Assembly (NCBI GenBank): GCA_011523735.1 | Contig: WTGB01000160.1 | Location: 1 to 48,723 of the forward strand | Direction of reading: 5' to 3' | DNA: 48,723 bases | From: Chloroflexota bacterium | GTDB lineage: Bacteria; Chloroflexota; Anaerolineae; Aggregatilineales; Phototrophicaceae | Shown here: piece after piece, positions 1 through 7,894 of the stretch | Numbering within the stretch: position 1 is the stretch's first letter | Layout: the number at the start of each line of letters is the position of its first letter | Made by a program: the position numbers and the translations under genes | Notes under the pieces: generated by a model | Told to the model about the DNA's origin: nothing | The model's input: the letters and a program-made list of their open reading frames with translations, nothing else | Database searches by the model: none

Positions 1-87
1 GCTGGTTATTTTGTGTGAGCGCGGTTGATTCTTTTCGCTGCCGCCGAGCGGCTGTGGTTGATCAACCGTGTGACGCCTGCGCCCGAG

Positions 88-1452
88 TCAAATCCCCGTC
101 ACATTCACAAACCAGCGCTCCAGCGCCGTTTCCATCGCTGCGACTTTTTGCGGATGCTGCGCCGCCAAGTCATTCTGCTCAAAAGGATCTTCGGCGATGT
201 TGAACAGCAGCGCCGGCGGAGGCTCAGGCAGGGTTCGCTCCGGCTCCGGCTCCCGCACGATGCCAGCGAAATGCTCCGGATAATACTTGATGGCGTGGTC
301 TAGCGCCGTATCCACCGCGCTGACCTGCATCGCCTCTCGTATCTGCGGGCGCAGCAATTTCCAGTCCCCATCGCGCATCGCCGCATTGCAAGTCCCGACC
401 GGCCTATAACGATTCCACTGCCAGAAACGCTGCGGATAGCTCCCGCCCGTCTCGCCGCGCAGGGCAGGCGCGATATCGACGCCATCCAGCGCCAATTCAG
501 CCGGCACAGCGACGCCGGCCAGGCTCAGCAGCGTCGGCAGCCAATCGGTGAAATGCGCCATGGCGTCGCTGCGAATGCCTCCGCTCGGCAGGCCAGAGCG
601 CCAACGGATGATCAGTGGAACGCGAATGCCGCCTTCGTAGGTATTGCCCTTGCCGCCGTTGAAGTTGTAGTTGAAGCGCCGCTGCGAGAAGCCGTTCCAG
701 TCCCCGAGCGCCGGACCATTGTCGCTCGTGAAAATCAGAATCGTATTATCGCCGATGCCCAGCGCATCCAGCTTTTCGACAATGCGTCCAATGCCCGCGT
801 CCATCACCTCGATCATCGCGTAGATCAAACTGACGCCCAGGCTGAAGCCCCGCTCGATATACTTCTGCGCGATCGCATCCGGCGCCTCCAGCGGAAAATG
901 GGGCGCGTTATACGCCAACTGCAAGAAGAAGGGCTCGTCCTGATGTCGTTCGACAAAGTCAATCGCGGCATCGCTGAAGACATCGGTCAAGTAGCTGTCC
1001 CGGTCGCCATATTCGATGCTGCCGTTGCGATCCAGCCGGTAACGATAAAAGGGATTCCAGCCGCCCTGGAAACCGATAAACTCCTGGAAGCCGCGCGACC
1101 GCGGATGATAGCGCCAGTCCAGCGCGCCATTGTGCCACTTGCCGATCAATCCGGTCGCATATCCCGCCTCGCCTAGAATATCCGCCATGGTCCTTTCATC
1201 GAGGTTTAAGCGGTCCAAGCCTCGCGCTTCCAGCGTGTCGATGCTGCCCGTGCGCTGGGCATAGCGCCCGGTCATCAGTGCAGCCCGCGCCGGCGCGCAA
1301 ACCGGCGACGCCGAATAATGCTGGGTCAGGCAAATGCCTTCTTCGACCAGCGCGTCCAAATGCGGCGTGCAAGAAATCTGGTCGTTGAAAATGCCAAAAT
1401 CACCGTAACCCATGTCATCGGCGATAACCAAGATAATGTTCGGTTTGCTCAT
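88..1452 (-). CDS. type I sulfatase (arylsulfatase family)
   Basis: A 454-residue sulfatase that would hydrolyse a sulfate ester. The N-terminus carries the metal-binding pair Asp12-Asp13 (IADDMGYGD). The C-x-P-x-R maturation motif is at residues 52-56 (CAPAR), where Cys52 would become formylglycine. TGRYAQRTG follows directly, as is usual in the family, and HFTDWLPTLL marks the end of the catalytic core. I see no signal peptide, so the enzyme is probably cytoplasmic or needs another export route. The start ATG overlaps the stop of the upstream FHA gene by 4 bases (ATGA), so the two are translationally coupled. No formylglycine-generating enzyme is visible nearby. The substrate cannot be told from sequence alone; an alkylsulfatase or a polysaccharide sulfatase are both possible. 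Confidence 0.93.
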   Translation of the reverse strand: MSKPNIILVIADDMGYGDFGIFNDQISCTPHLDALVEEGICLTQHYSASPVCAPARAALMTGRYAQRTGSIDTLEARGLDRLNLDERTMADILGEAGYATGLIGKWHNGALDWRYHPRSRGFQEFIGFQGGWNPFYRYRLDRNGSIEYGDRDSYLTDVFSDAAIDFVERHQDEPFFLQLAYNAPHFPLEAPDAIAQKYIERGFSLGVSLIYAMIEVMDAGIGRIVEKLDALGIGDNTILIFTSDNGPALGDWNGFSQRRFNYNFNGGKGNTYEGGIRVPLIIRWRSGLPSGGIRSDAMAHFTDWLPTLLSLAGVAVPAELALDGVDIAPALRGETGGSYPQRFWQWNRYRPVGTCNAAMRDGDWKLLRPQIREAMQVSAVDTALDHAIKYYPEHFAGIVREPEPERTLPEPPPALLFNIAEDPFEQNDLAAQHPQKVAAMETALERWFVNVTGI

Positions 1453-2174
1453 GTCTGACCGTTTTGGACTTTTTCGCCAGTTGAGATTTGCGCCGGGAAG
1501 CCGGTATGGAATACCGTCATCGTCCCGCCGAAGATGATGCGATCGCCGTCTCGCAGCGTCTTGGCTTTACCCCCCGCCACCGGCTGATTATTGACCGCAG
1601 TGCCGTTGATGCTGCCCAGGTCATAGATCTTCCATTGCGGACCTTCCTTCACCAGGAAGGCATGCGGACGGGAAACTGTCGGATCCTGCAAGGCGACCTC
1701 CCAATTGGAATTCGGCGTCGATCGCCCGATGTACATCTCTTCTTTCAACAGCGCGAATACCTGCCCCTGCTGTGGACCCCGCGTGATGCGCAGGCTCGCT
1801 CGGTCGCCGGCCACCGCTGATACTTTTTCCGCGGCGTCGCGCGGCGCTTTGTCATTCGCCGAAAGCAGCTTGAGCACCGAGACGAAGAGATGCACTTCAT
1901 CGCCGATCGAAAGCTCATTCTCGCCATAAACCTGCACCCCGTTGACGAAGGTGCCGTTGGCGCTGCCGACATCGTCAATCGTGAAGCTCCCCTCATGACA
2001 GGCGACGACAGCATGCTGCCGCGATATATGCCCTTCGGCGATCTGAATATCGTTAGTCGCCGAGCGCCCAATCGTTAATGTATCGCCTTCGCATAAGGGG
2101 TGTTCGCGGGTTTTGCTCGTGTAGGGGTCCAACCAGACTAATTTAGCCAATGGTGTCCGTTGCTGCTCGTCCAT
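1449..2174 (-). CDS. protein with two FHA domains
   Basis: A 241-residue protein with two forkhead-associated domains. Domain 1 is at about residues 30-100 with the phosphothreonine-pocket motifs GRS (36-38), SRQH (51-54) and NGT (73-75). Domain 2 is at about residues 145-215 with GRS (150-152), SRPH (168-171) and NGT (190-192). Both pockets therefore look intact. There is no membrane segment, so it is probably a cytoplasmic adaptor that reads Ser/Thr-kinase signals. It is the first gene of a two-gene unit with the sulfatase. A kinase-like gene lies 33 kb away in the window, but nothing links them directly. Confidence 0.92.
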   Translation of the reverse strand: MDEQQRTPLAKLVWLDPYTSKTREHPLCEGDTLTIGRSATNDIQIAEGHISRQHAVVACHEGSFTIDDVGSANGTFVNGVQVYGENELSIGDEVHLFVSVLKLLSANDKAPRDAAEKVSAVAGDRASLRITRGPQQGQVFALLKEEMYIGRSTPNSNWEVALQDPTVSRPHAFLVKEGPQWKIYDLGSINGTAVNNQPVAGGKAKTLRDGDRIIFGGTMTVFHTGFPAQISTGEKVQNGQT

Positions 2175-2208
2175 GCTGCCGGTCCTGCTAAAACACTATC
2201 TTAATTCT

Positions 2209-2231
2209 ATTGTAACATATCTGGCTGTTAC
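2209..2231 (-). promoter_or_regulatory. candidate promoter/operator of the FHA-sulfatase unit
   Basis: Upstream of the FHA gene the minus strand carries TACAAT (2214-2209), a good -10 hexamer. It overlaps a perfect 6-base inverted repeat, GTAACA (2212-2217) and TGTTAC (2226-2231), with an 8-base spacer. No good -35 hexamer is seen at 17 bases. A dyad overlapping a -10 suggests repressor control, which is inference. Confidence 0.35.
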
Positions 2232-2297
2232 CGACGGCAACCGGGGTATCCACAGTTGAGCAAAACAGCCAGAGAGCGTCTTGACACGACCTTGATC

Positions 2298-2330
2298 GTT
2301 TTCTTTGTGGACTCTGTGTCTCTGCGGTTA
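2298..2330 (+). repeat. dispersed CTCTGTG-type intergenic repeat, copy 1
   Basis: This intergenic stretch contains ACTCTGTGTCTCTGCGGTTA. Closely similar text occurs at 4652-4686 on the same strand and at 36457-36478 on the opposite strand. All three copies lie between genes. This kind of low-complexity repeat is known from many environmental bacterial genomes; no function is apparent here. Confidence 0.6.
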
Positions 2331-2362
2331 GAAGAAACTTCCACATCGTTGCCGCAGCCCAA

Positions 2363-3889
2363 TCACCCCTCTACAATCGCCTGCGCATCCAAGCCCAGCG
2401 CCACCAGCACACCTTCCGCGATTACGCCGTCGGCGCTTCGTCGGATGCGCTCGGCCGGCAAGCCCAACACTTGCGCCAGATAAGCCGCCGTCGCCTGGTA
2501 TCGCCCGTAGACGCGAATCTCCGTCTGCAAGCGGCCAGATGTCACATCATTGTTTATCCCGGTGACTAGCACATCCTTCGCCAGCAGCCATTCGCGCGTC
2601 GCCCCCGCCAGTCCCGCGATGCTCGTGCCGTTGTAAACGAAGATTGGCGCTCTTTCCTGCTCGGCGCGCGCTTTCAGTTCCGCCCCCGTTAGCTGCCCTT
2701 CCGGGTAAAAGGTGCGCAAGATCAAATCGCGTATCGAGGTGAAATCCGGGATGAGCACTTCATCGCCTTGTGGGCTTTGCCCAAGGGCAGCATAGAAATT
2801 GTCCACCACGCTGTAGTGGATATTCTCGCGCTTGATGTTGCCCATCAGCCGAAGCAGTGCGATGATCTCATTCAGTTCCAGATTGCTGCGATAATTACCC
2901 TGCAACTCCTGCCAGAGCGGATAGGCTTGTGTCACGAAGTTGATGATGCCGCCGGCGCTCAGTACCTCCGCCCGCACCGCATCCAGCACCTGCTGCTGCC
3001 GCCGTGCCCGGTCGAAATCTCCTCCCTGTGTTTTCCGCGTCCGCGCATATTTCAGCAAGGTCTCAGCATCCATCCGCTGCATGCCCGGCTCGAATTTCAC
3101 ATGAAGCGTCCCGTAGAAGTCATCGGGATAATCCGGATCATCGATGAATTCTTGCACGTGCACCATCACGCCGTCCGGCGCCAGCAAATCCACCACCGAC
3201 GTGAAGACATCAAAATTGACCAGCAGATACTTCTCGACGCGGATGCCGAAATTCTCGGCGATCGTCTCCATCGCCAGCGCCGGTCCGCCACCGCCCGGGT
3301 ATGCATCGCTATCTCCCAGGAAATTCGCTGTATTAATCCGCCCCGGTCCATAGTTGGGAATTTCTACCCACAAGTCCCGTGGCAGCGAAAGCACGCCAAC
3401 CGTTTCGCTCGCCGGGTTGATGTGAATCAAGATCATCGTGTCGGTGCGGAAGGGACCTTGCTCGGCAGCTGCGCTGCGCTGATCGATGCCCAGAAGCAGA
3501 ATCGTAAGCGCTCGCGGATCGGTTATGCGCGGCAAATCGAGCCGGACCTCAGTGGCTGTCGCGGCAAACGTTGGCGCCGCCGTTGCCACAGCAACATCAG
3601 TCGGCGTCGGCGGAGGCTCGGTCGCGGTCCCCGCTGACGTCGCGAAAAATGTGGCGGCCGGCGTCAACACCAGCAATGGCGCTTCTCCCGCGCTTGCTTC
3701 ATCGCCCTCGCACTGCCCGGTAATGGCGCAGCGCATTGTGATTATGGGATCATCGACGCGGAAGCCGGCCGCATTCAGGTCGGTCACCGTCTGCTGCGAC
3801 AGGCTGAATGTGCTAAGCGAACACAGGCCAGTGAATACGGCGAGCAGACCCAAACTGAAAATCACCGCCAGGCAGCCCGTTCTGCGCAT
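2363..3889 (-). CDS. LytR-CpsA-Psr (LCP) family cell-wall polymer ligase
   Basis: A 508-residue protein that, by family, transfers glycopolymers from a lipid carrier to peptidoglycan outside the cell. Residues 1-10 are a short cytoplasmic tail and about 8-30 are a membrane anchor. A Thr/Ala/Pro-rich linker runs to about residue 118. The LCP core begins at LLLGIDQR (131-138), with SLPRDLW (158-164) and the Arg-rich RTRKTQGGDFDRARRQQ segment that in the family binds the pyrophosphate. A LytR_C domain (FVYNGTSIAGLAG...) covers about residues 413-480. GGAGGG lies just before the ATG, supporting this start. It stands alone, separated from the FHA gene by about 190 bases. Confidence 0.93.
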   Translation of the reverse strand: MRRTGCLAVIFSLGLLAVFTGLCSLSTFSLSQQTVTDLNAAGFRVDDPIITMRCAITGQCEGDEASAGEAPLLVLTPAATFFATSAGTATEPPPTPTDVAVATAAPTFAATATEVRLDLPRITDPRALTILLLGIDQRSAAAEQGPFRTDTMILIHINPASETVGVLSLPRDLWVEIPNYGPGRINTANFLGDSDAYPGGGGPALAMETIAENFGIRVEKYLLVNFDVFTSVVDLLAPDGVMVHVQEFIDDPDYPDDFYGTLHVKFEPGMQRMDAETLLKYARTRKTQGGDFDRARRQQQVLDAVRAEVLSAGGIINFVTQAYPLWQELQGNYRSNLELNEIIALLRLMGNIKRENIHYSVVDNFYAALGQSPQGDEVLIPDFTSIRDLILRTFYPEGQLTGAELKARAEQERAPIFVYNGTSIAGLAGATREWLLAKDVLVTGINNDVTSGRLQTEIRVYGRYQATAAYLAQVLGLPAERIRRSADGVIAEGVLVALGLDAQAIVEG

Positions 3890-3929
3890 TTGTCGTCGCC
3901 CTCCCGCCGGTCAAGCCAAACAGGCGCGC

Positions 3930-3935
3930 ATTATA
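3930..3935 (-). promoter_or_regulatory. -10 element upstream of the LCP gene
   Basis: The minus strand reads TATAAT at 3935-3930, 40 bases upstream of the LCP start codon. The region 17 bases further upstream (TCATAA) is a poor -35. It is a plausible sigma-70 promoter whose strength rests on the perfect -10. Confidence 0.45.
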
Positions 3936-3991
3936 GCACAGGGCAATCTTGCTTATGAGCCGCGCCTGCCACCAACTTGGCTACACTGCGT

Positions 3992-4534
3992 CTAACGAAG
4001 ACTGCGGATATAGCTCGCTGCGTCCGGCACATGCACCGGCAGGTGGCGATACATCGGCCGCGGCGGCAAGACCATAATGCCTTCGATCATCCCGCCCAAG
4101 TCTGTGCCCTCGCTGGATACATAAGGCGCCGCGCTCCGCCAGTCCGCCTCGGACATCTCCGCGATCATCCGCTCCAACTCCGCGCTGACCCGCCGATACT
4201 CTTCCAGTTGCTCATCCAGGCTAAGGCGCGCCCGTTCCTCAATGCCGCCGTAATGGATCTCGCGGCTCCTGCGCGGATCTTTCACTGCGTCAATCGCCCA
4301 ATGCTTCCGGCCCTTCCGCCATTCGCCTATCGCCTCGACCGTGTACTGCTCGTAACAGACCAAGTGTGCCAGCAGATCCTTGAACGAGCATTCCTGGTCG
4401 TAGTACATGCCATGCTGAATCGTATCCCGCCGCGTCATCTCCTCGTCCGTCAGCGCATCAATCAATGCCCCGACCGCCTCATGCTCGATCCGCAGCAGAC
4501 GCAGCGCTTTCTCCCGTTTGACCGTCGCTCGCAT
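3992..4534 (-). CDS. DinB-fold protein of the ClbS/DfsB type
   Basis: A 180-residue protein predicted to be a four-helix bundle of the DinB superfamily. Evidence is the CSFKDLLAHLVCYEQYTVEAIGEW segment (residues about 49-73), which matches the family's typical 'W-S-x-K-D-x-x-A-H-L-x-x-W-E' helix, with His57-like ligand position, and an all-helical profile with acidic heptads (LEEYRRVSAELERMIAEM). Members of this group include DNA-damage-inducible proteins, thiol transferases and ClbS, the colibactin self-protection hydrolase. I cannot tell which activity, if any, is present. It is monocistronic. Confidence 0.7.
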   Translation of the reverse strand: MRATVKREKALRLLRIEHEAVGALIDALTDEEMTRRDTIQHGMYYDQECSFKDLLAHLVCYEQYTVEAIGEWRKGRKHWAIDAVKDPRRSREIHYGGIEERARLSLDEQLEEYRRVSAELERMIAEMSEADWRSAAPYVSSEGTDLGGMIEGIMVLPPRPMYRHLPVHVPDAASYIRSLR

Positions 4535-4651
4535 GGTTATTCTCCCAGTCTTGAATCCGCTTTCAGTTTACATAATATTCTCACGTAGATGTAGCCTACT
4601 CGTCCCTTTGTCGCAATAAGCAGTCCATAGAACAGTCTGATACCTGATGGC

Positions 4652-4686
4652 GCTTTTCTCTGTGCTCTCTGTGCCTCTGTGGTGAA
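4652..4686 (+). repeat. dispersed CTCTGTG-type intergenic repeat, copy 2
   Basis: Contains TCTCTGTGCCTCTGTGGTGA, matching copy 1 (2298-2330) and, on the opposite strand, copy 3 (36457-36478). It sits in the 226-base gap between the DinB-like gene and gatC. Confidence 0.6.
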
Positions 4687-4728
4687 TTTAATCTGTACCC
4701 CTCACTCATGAAGCGCTACACTCTATAC

Positions 4729-4750
4729 CATATTCGCTCGCAAGAATATG
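4729..4750 (+). promoter_or_regulatory. inverted repeat just upstream of gatC
   Basis: CATATTC (4729-4735) and GAATATG (4744-4750) form a perfect 7-base inverted repeat with an 8-base loop, ending 10 bases before the gatC start. No Shine-Dalgarno sequence is visible there. It could be an operator or an RNA hairpin over the ribosome landing site; which is not decidable by eye. Confidence 0.4.
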
Positions 4751-4760
4751 ATACAGTCCA

Positions 4761-5066
4761 ATGTCCGACACCAGCCTCACAGCCGAAGATGTCCGCGCCA
4801 TCGCCGACCTGGCGCGCCTGGAATTGAGCGATGAGGAAGTCGCTTTGTACCAGCGGCAGCTTTCCGCTATTTTGGACTACTTCCAAAAATTGCAAGAACT
4901 GGATACTTCGCATATCGATCCGACATCCTCCGTGCTGCCCTTGACCAGCGTCATGCGCGCCGATCAAGCTGCTGCCCCGCTGTCGGTGGACGATGTCGTC
5001 GCCAACGCTCCCGATAGCGATGGCGAGCAATTTCGCGTCCCGGCCGTCCTGGACGGCGGCGAATAA
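4761..5066 (+). CDS. gatC: Asp-tRNA(Asn)/Glu-tRNA(Gln) amidotransferase subunit C
   Basis: A 101-residue protein of normal length for GatC. It has the family pattern: VRAIADLARLELSDEE at the N-terminus, a central YFQKLQELDT helix and a C-terminal 'MRADQ...APD...FRVPAVLDGG' tail. GatC stabilises GatA in the GatCAB complex that converts Glu-tRNA(Gln) and Asp-tRNA(Asn). gatA and gatB are not adjacent, so the complex genes are dispersed in this genome. The downstream nitrilase begins 16 bases after its stop and may be cotranscribed. Confidence 0.95.
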   Translation: MSDTSLTAEDVRAIADLARLELSDEEVALYQRQLSAILDYFQKLQELDTSHIDPTSSVLPLTSVMRADQAAAPLSVDDVVANAPDSDGEQFRVPAVLDGGE

Positions 5067-5081
5067 CGGCTGCGGAGGAAC

Positions 5082-6014
5082 ATGACCATCCGCGTCGCCG
5101 TCATCCAGGCGCGTCCAGCCTATTACGATCTCGACGGCTGCGTCACCAGAGCTCTTGCGCACATCGGTGAAGCGGCACGGCAAGGCGCCCAACTCGCTGC
5201 CTTTCCCGAGACCTTCTTCCCCGGCTACCCCGCCTGGCTGGATTATGCGGTGGATTACGCCCGCTGGGACCACGCGCCGACCAAGCAAGTTTATGCCCGG
5301 CTCGCCGCCAACAGCTTGGCCATCGACAGCCCGCAAATGCGCCAGCTTCAGGACTGCGCCGCCGATCACGACATCGTTCTCGTCCTCGGCATCAACGAAA
5401 AAATCATCCGCGGCCCCGGCAATCGCAGCCTCTACAACAGTATCGTTACCATCAATGCCGATGGCGCGATTGTCAATCACCATCGCAAGCTCCGACCCAC
5501 CTTCACCGAACAGCTTGTCTGGGCGCAAGGCGACGGCGCCGGCTTGAGCGCTGTCGACACGGCCGCCGGCCGCATCGGCGCTTTGATCTGCTGGGAACAC
5601 TGGATGCCCCAAGCCCGCCAGGCTCTTCACATCAGCAACGAATCCATCCATATCGCCCTCTGGCCCGCCGTCAAGGAAAGCCATCAAATCGCCAGCCGCC
5701 ACTATGCCTTCGAGGGCCGAAGCTTCGTTCTCGCTGTCGGCAGCATCATGCCCGCAAGCGATTTCCCGCCCGAGCTCGACTTATCTCCAGATCTCCGCGA
5801 TCAGCCAGCCGCGCTCCTGCTCAACGGCGGCAGCGCCATCATCGCCCCCGACGGCGAATACCTGATCCCGCCCGTTTACGATGAGGAAAGGATCCTCTAT
5901 GCCGACCTCGACCTCGATCTCATCGCCCAGGAACAGATGACGCTCGATGTCACCGGCGGCTACGCCCGCGACGATATCTTCACGTTTGAGGTCAACCGCA
6001 GACGCCTGGAATAG
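5082..6014 (+). CDS. nitrilase-branch carbon-nitrogen hydrolase
   Basis: A 310-residue member of the nitrilase superfamily with a complete catalytic set: Glu43 in FPETFFPGYP, Lys136 in HHRKLRPT, Glu143 in FTEQLVW and Cys170 in ICWEHWMP. The CWEHWMP context and the FPETFFPGYP motif point to the true nitrilase/cyanide-hydratase branch (nitrile to acid plus ammonia) rather than amidases or N-carbamoylases. There is no signal peptide. GCGGAGGAAC immediately before ATG is a strong ribosome site. It lies 16 bases after gatC; a functional link between the two is not obvious. The natural substrate is unknown. Confidence 0.9.
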   Translation: MTIRVAVIQARPAYYDLDGCVTRALAHIGEAARQGAQLAAFPETFFPGYPAWLDYAVDYARWDHAPTKQVYARLAANSLAIDSPQMRQLQDCAADHDIVLVLGINEKIIRGPGNRSLYNSIVTINADGAIVNHHRKLRPTFTEQLVWAQGDGAGLSAVDTAAGRIGALICWEHWMPQARQALHISNESIHIALWPAVKESHQIASRHYAFEGRSFVLAVGSIMPASDFPPELDLSPDLRDQPAALLLNGGSAIIAPDGEYLIPPVYDEERILYADLDLDLIAQEQMTLDVTGGYARDDIFTFEVNRRRLE

Positions 6015-6231
6015 CGTTGTGGGAAAGACTGGTGGTCAGTGTCGAGGGGCTGTGGCTAAACCTGATGCGACAAATGCGCCAATCCCGCGACGCGATCACA
6101 CAATCTTGCGTAAAGTGATTTAGTGAGGTTACCATTGATGGAGCCATCTTGTGGCGATTACTGCGGCGCTGGACTGAATTGACCAGCGACAACGAAATGG
6201 CTGATGACGACTGCAGTGGAACATTAGAACA

Positions 6232-7866
6232 ATGAAAGTTGCTGATGCGGTTGCCAAAGTTCTTAAAGCGGAAGGGGTAGAGGTCCTATTTGCTTATCCT
6301 GTTAACCCGCTTATTGAAGCGGCGGCAAAACTGGACATCCGTCCGATAATCGTCAGACAGGAACGTATTGGACTGCACATGGCGGATGCAGTGAGCCGGG
6401 TGACCTCCGGTGAAAAGATCGGCGTGTTCTGCATGCAGAGTGGACCCGGTTCCGAAAATGCCTTCGGCGGCGTCGCCCAAGCTTATGGCGATTCCTCGCC
6501 GATCGTCGTGCTGCCGGGCGGCTATTCTCGGCAGCTAGGCCAAATCCAACCCAATTTCAGTTCTACCCTGAACTATCGGCACGTGACGAAATCCTGTGAA
6601 CAGGTCACCATGCCTGAAGCCGTCCCGGAAGCGATGCGGCGCGCCTTTACCCAAGTTCGCAACGGCAGACCGCGCCCCGTATTGGTGGAATTCCCGTCAG
6701 ATCTATTTAGTGAGGAGATTTCCGATTCCTTTGATCCGACGCCGGTGCCCACCCTGCGTTACGGTCCTGACAGCGCGTCGATTGAATCCGCGGCCGAGGC
6801 GCTGCTCGCTGCCGAGTGTCCCCTTATCTATGCGGGGCAGGGCGTGCATTACGCGCAAGCCTGGGATTCTTTGAAAGAATTGGCGGAGTTGCTCGGCGTC
6901 CCTGTGACAACGAGTTTGGCCGGCAAAAGCGCCTTCCCGGAAGATCATCGATTAGCCTTGGGTTCCGGTGGACGGGCAATCCCGAAACCGGTGCATCACT
7001 TCCTCCAAAAAGCAGATCTCATTTTCGGCATAGGATGCAGCTTCACTCGAACCGCCTTCGGCCTCAAGATTCCCGCTGGAAAACGGGTTATTCATGCGAC
7101 ATTGGATCCGGCGGACATCAATAAAGATGTTCCTGTTGAGACCGCTCTTGTCGGCGATGCAGGTTTAATTTTAGATGGCTTGGTAGCAGCCGTCCGCGAT
7201 CGTTCCAACGGCGCATCCGAAGAGCGCATGGCTGCCATGTCGGGAGAAATCAGCGCGGTCAAAGCGGCATGGCTTGACCAGTGGAAGGCGAAACTCACCT
7301 CGGATGAAGCGCCGCTGTCGCCCTATCGCGTCATTTGGGATTTGCTGCACACTGTCGATGTGGAAAACACGATTATTACGCACGATGCGGGCAGCCCGCG
7401 CGACCAAATGTCACCCTTCTGGCAGTCTGTCGCGCCGCTGACTTATATCGGTTGGGGCAAGACGACGCAGCTCGGTTACGGTCTCGGCCTCGCGATGGGC
7501 GCGAAACTTGCCCGGCCCGATGCGCTCTGTGTTAACGTCTGGGGGGATGCCGCTATCGGTTTCACCGGAATGGATTTTGAGACCGCTGTGCGAGAAAGAA
7601 TCCCGATTTTGTCGGTGCTTTTCAATAATTTCTCTATGGCAATTGAGATTCCGATTATGCCCGTGTCTACCGAGAAATTCCGCAGTACAGACATCTCCGG
7701 TCACTACGCGGACATGGCAAAAGCCTTCGGCGGCTATGGCGAGCGTGTCGAAAGGCCTGACCAGATCATCCCGGCTATCCAGCGCGGCATCCAAAAAACG
7801 CGGGAAGGCAGTCCCGCCCTGCTTGAGTTTATTACGGCGAAAGAAATCCAGATATCGTCCTACTAG
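6232..7866 (+). CDS. thiamine-diphosphate enzyme, acetolactate-synthase-like
   Basis: A 544-residue enzyme with the three-domain layout of ThDP-dependent decarboxylases and ligases. The N-terminal pyrimidine domain has the catalytic-type Glu in VRQERIGLHMADA, the middle domain follows at about residues 185-330, and the C-terminal pyrophosphate domain has WGDAAIGFTGMDFETA...FNN, matching the GDx-N cofactor motif. A canonical GDG is replaced by GDA. Homologues in this part of the family include acetolactate synthase, glyoxylate carboligase and sulfoacetaldehyde acetyltransferase; none is a convincing match by eye. No small regulatory subunit is nearby. Codon choice is visibly less GC-biased than in the flanking genes, which may indicate transfer. 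The 217-base gap before it shows no clear promoter. Confidence 0.85.
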   Translation: MKVADAVAKVLKAEGVEVLFAYPVNPLIEAAAKLDIRPIIVRQERIGLHMADAVSRVTSGEKIGVFCMQSGPGSENAFGGVAQAYGDSSPIVVLPGGYSRQLGQIQPNFSSTLNYRHVTKSCEQVTMPEAVPEAMRRAFTQVRNGRPRPVLVEFPSDLFSEEISDSFDPTPVPTLRYGPDSASIESAAEALLAAECPLIYAGQGVHYAQAWDSLKELAELLGVPVTTSLAGKSAFPEDHRLALGSGGRAIPKPVHHFLQKADLIFGIGCSFTRTAFGLKIPAGKRVIHATLDPADINKDVPVETALVGDAGLILDGLVAAVRDRSNGASEERMAAMSGEISAVKAAWLDQWKAKLTSDEAPLSPYRVIWDLLHTVDVENTIITHDAGSPRDQMSPFWQSVAPLTYIGWGKTTQLGYGLGLAMGAKLARPDALCVNVWGDAAIGFTGMDFETAVRERIPILSVLFNNFSMAIEIPIMPVSTEKFRSTDISGHYADMAKAFGGYGERVERPDQIIPAIQRGIQKTREGSPALLEFITAKEIQISSY

Positions 7867-7894
7867 TCCCGTTCCTTAGTAGAAGGGGTTCACC

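Noticed and set aside
35..53. A 19-base sequence shared exactly with 25427-25445
   Set aside because: The second copy is the 3' end of the FetA-like gene, the first is at the window edge; with its small internal hairpin it may be chance or a shared 3' end, and one pair is too little.
1..87. Window start before the sulfatase stop, with a 12-base palindrome GGTTGATCAACC (56-67)
   Set aside because: No gene start or end can be placed and the palindrome alone has no support for function.
4716..5702. A 328-codon open frame on the minus strand
   Set aside because: It is antisense to gatC and the nitrilase, both of which have clear family motifs.
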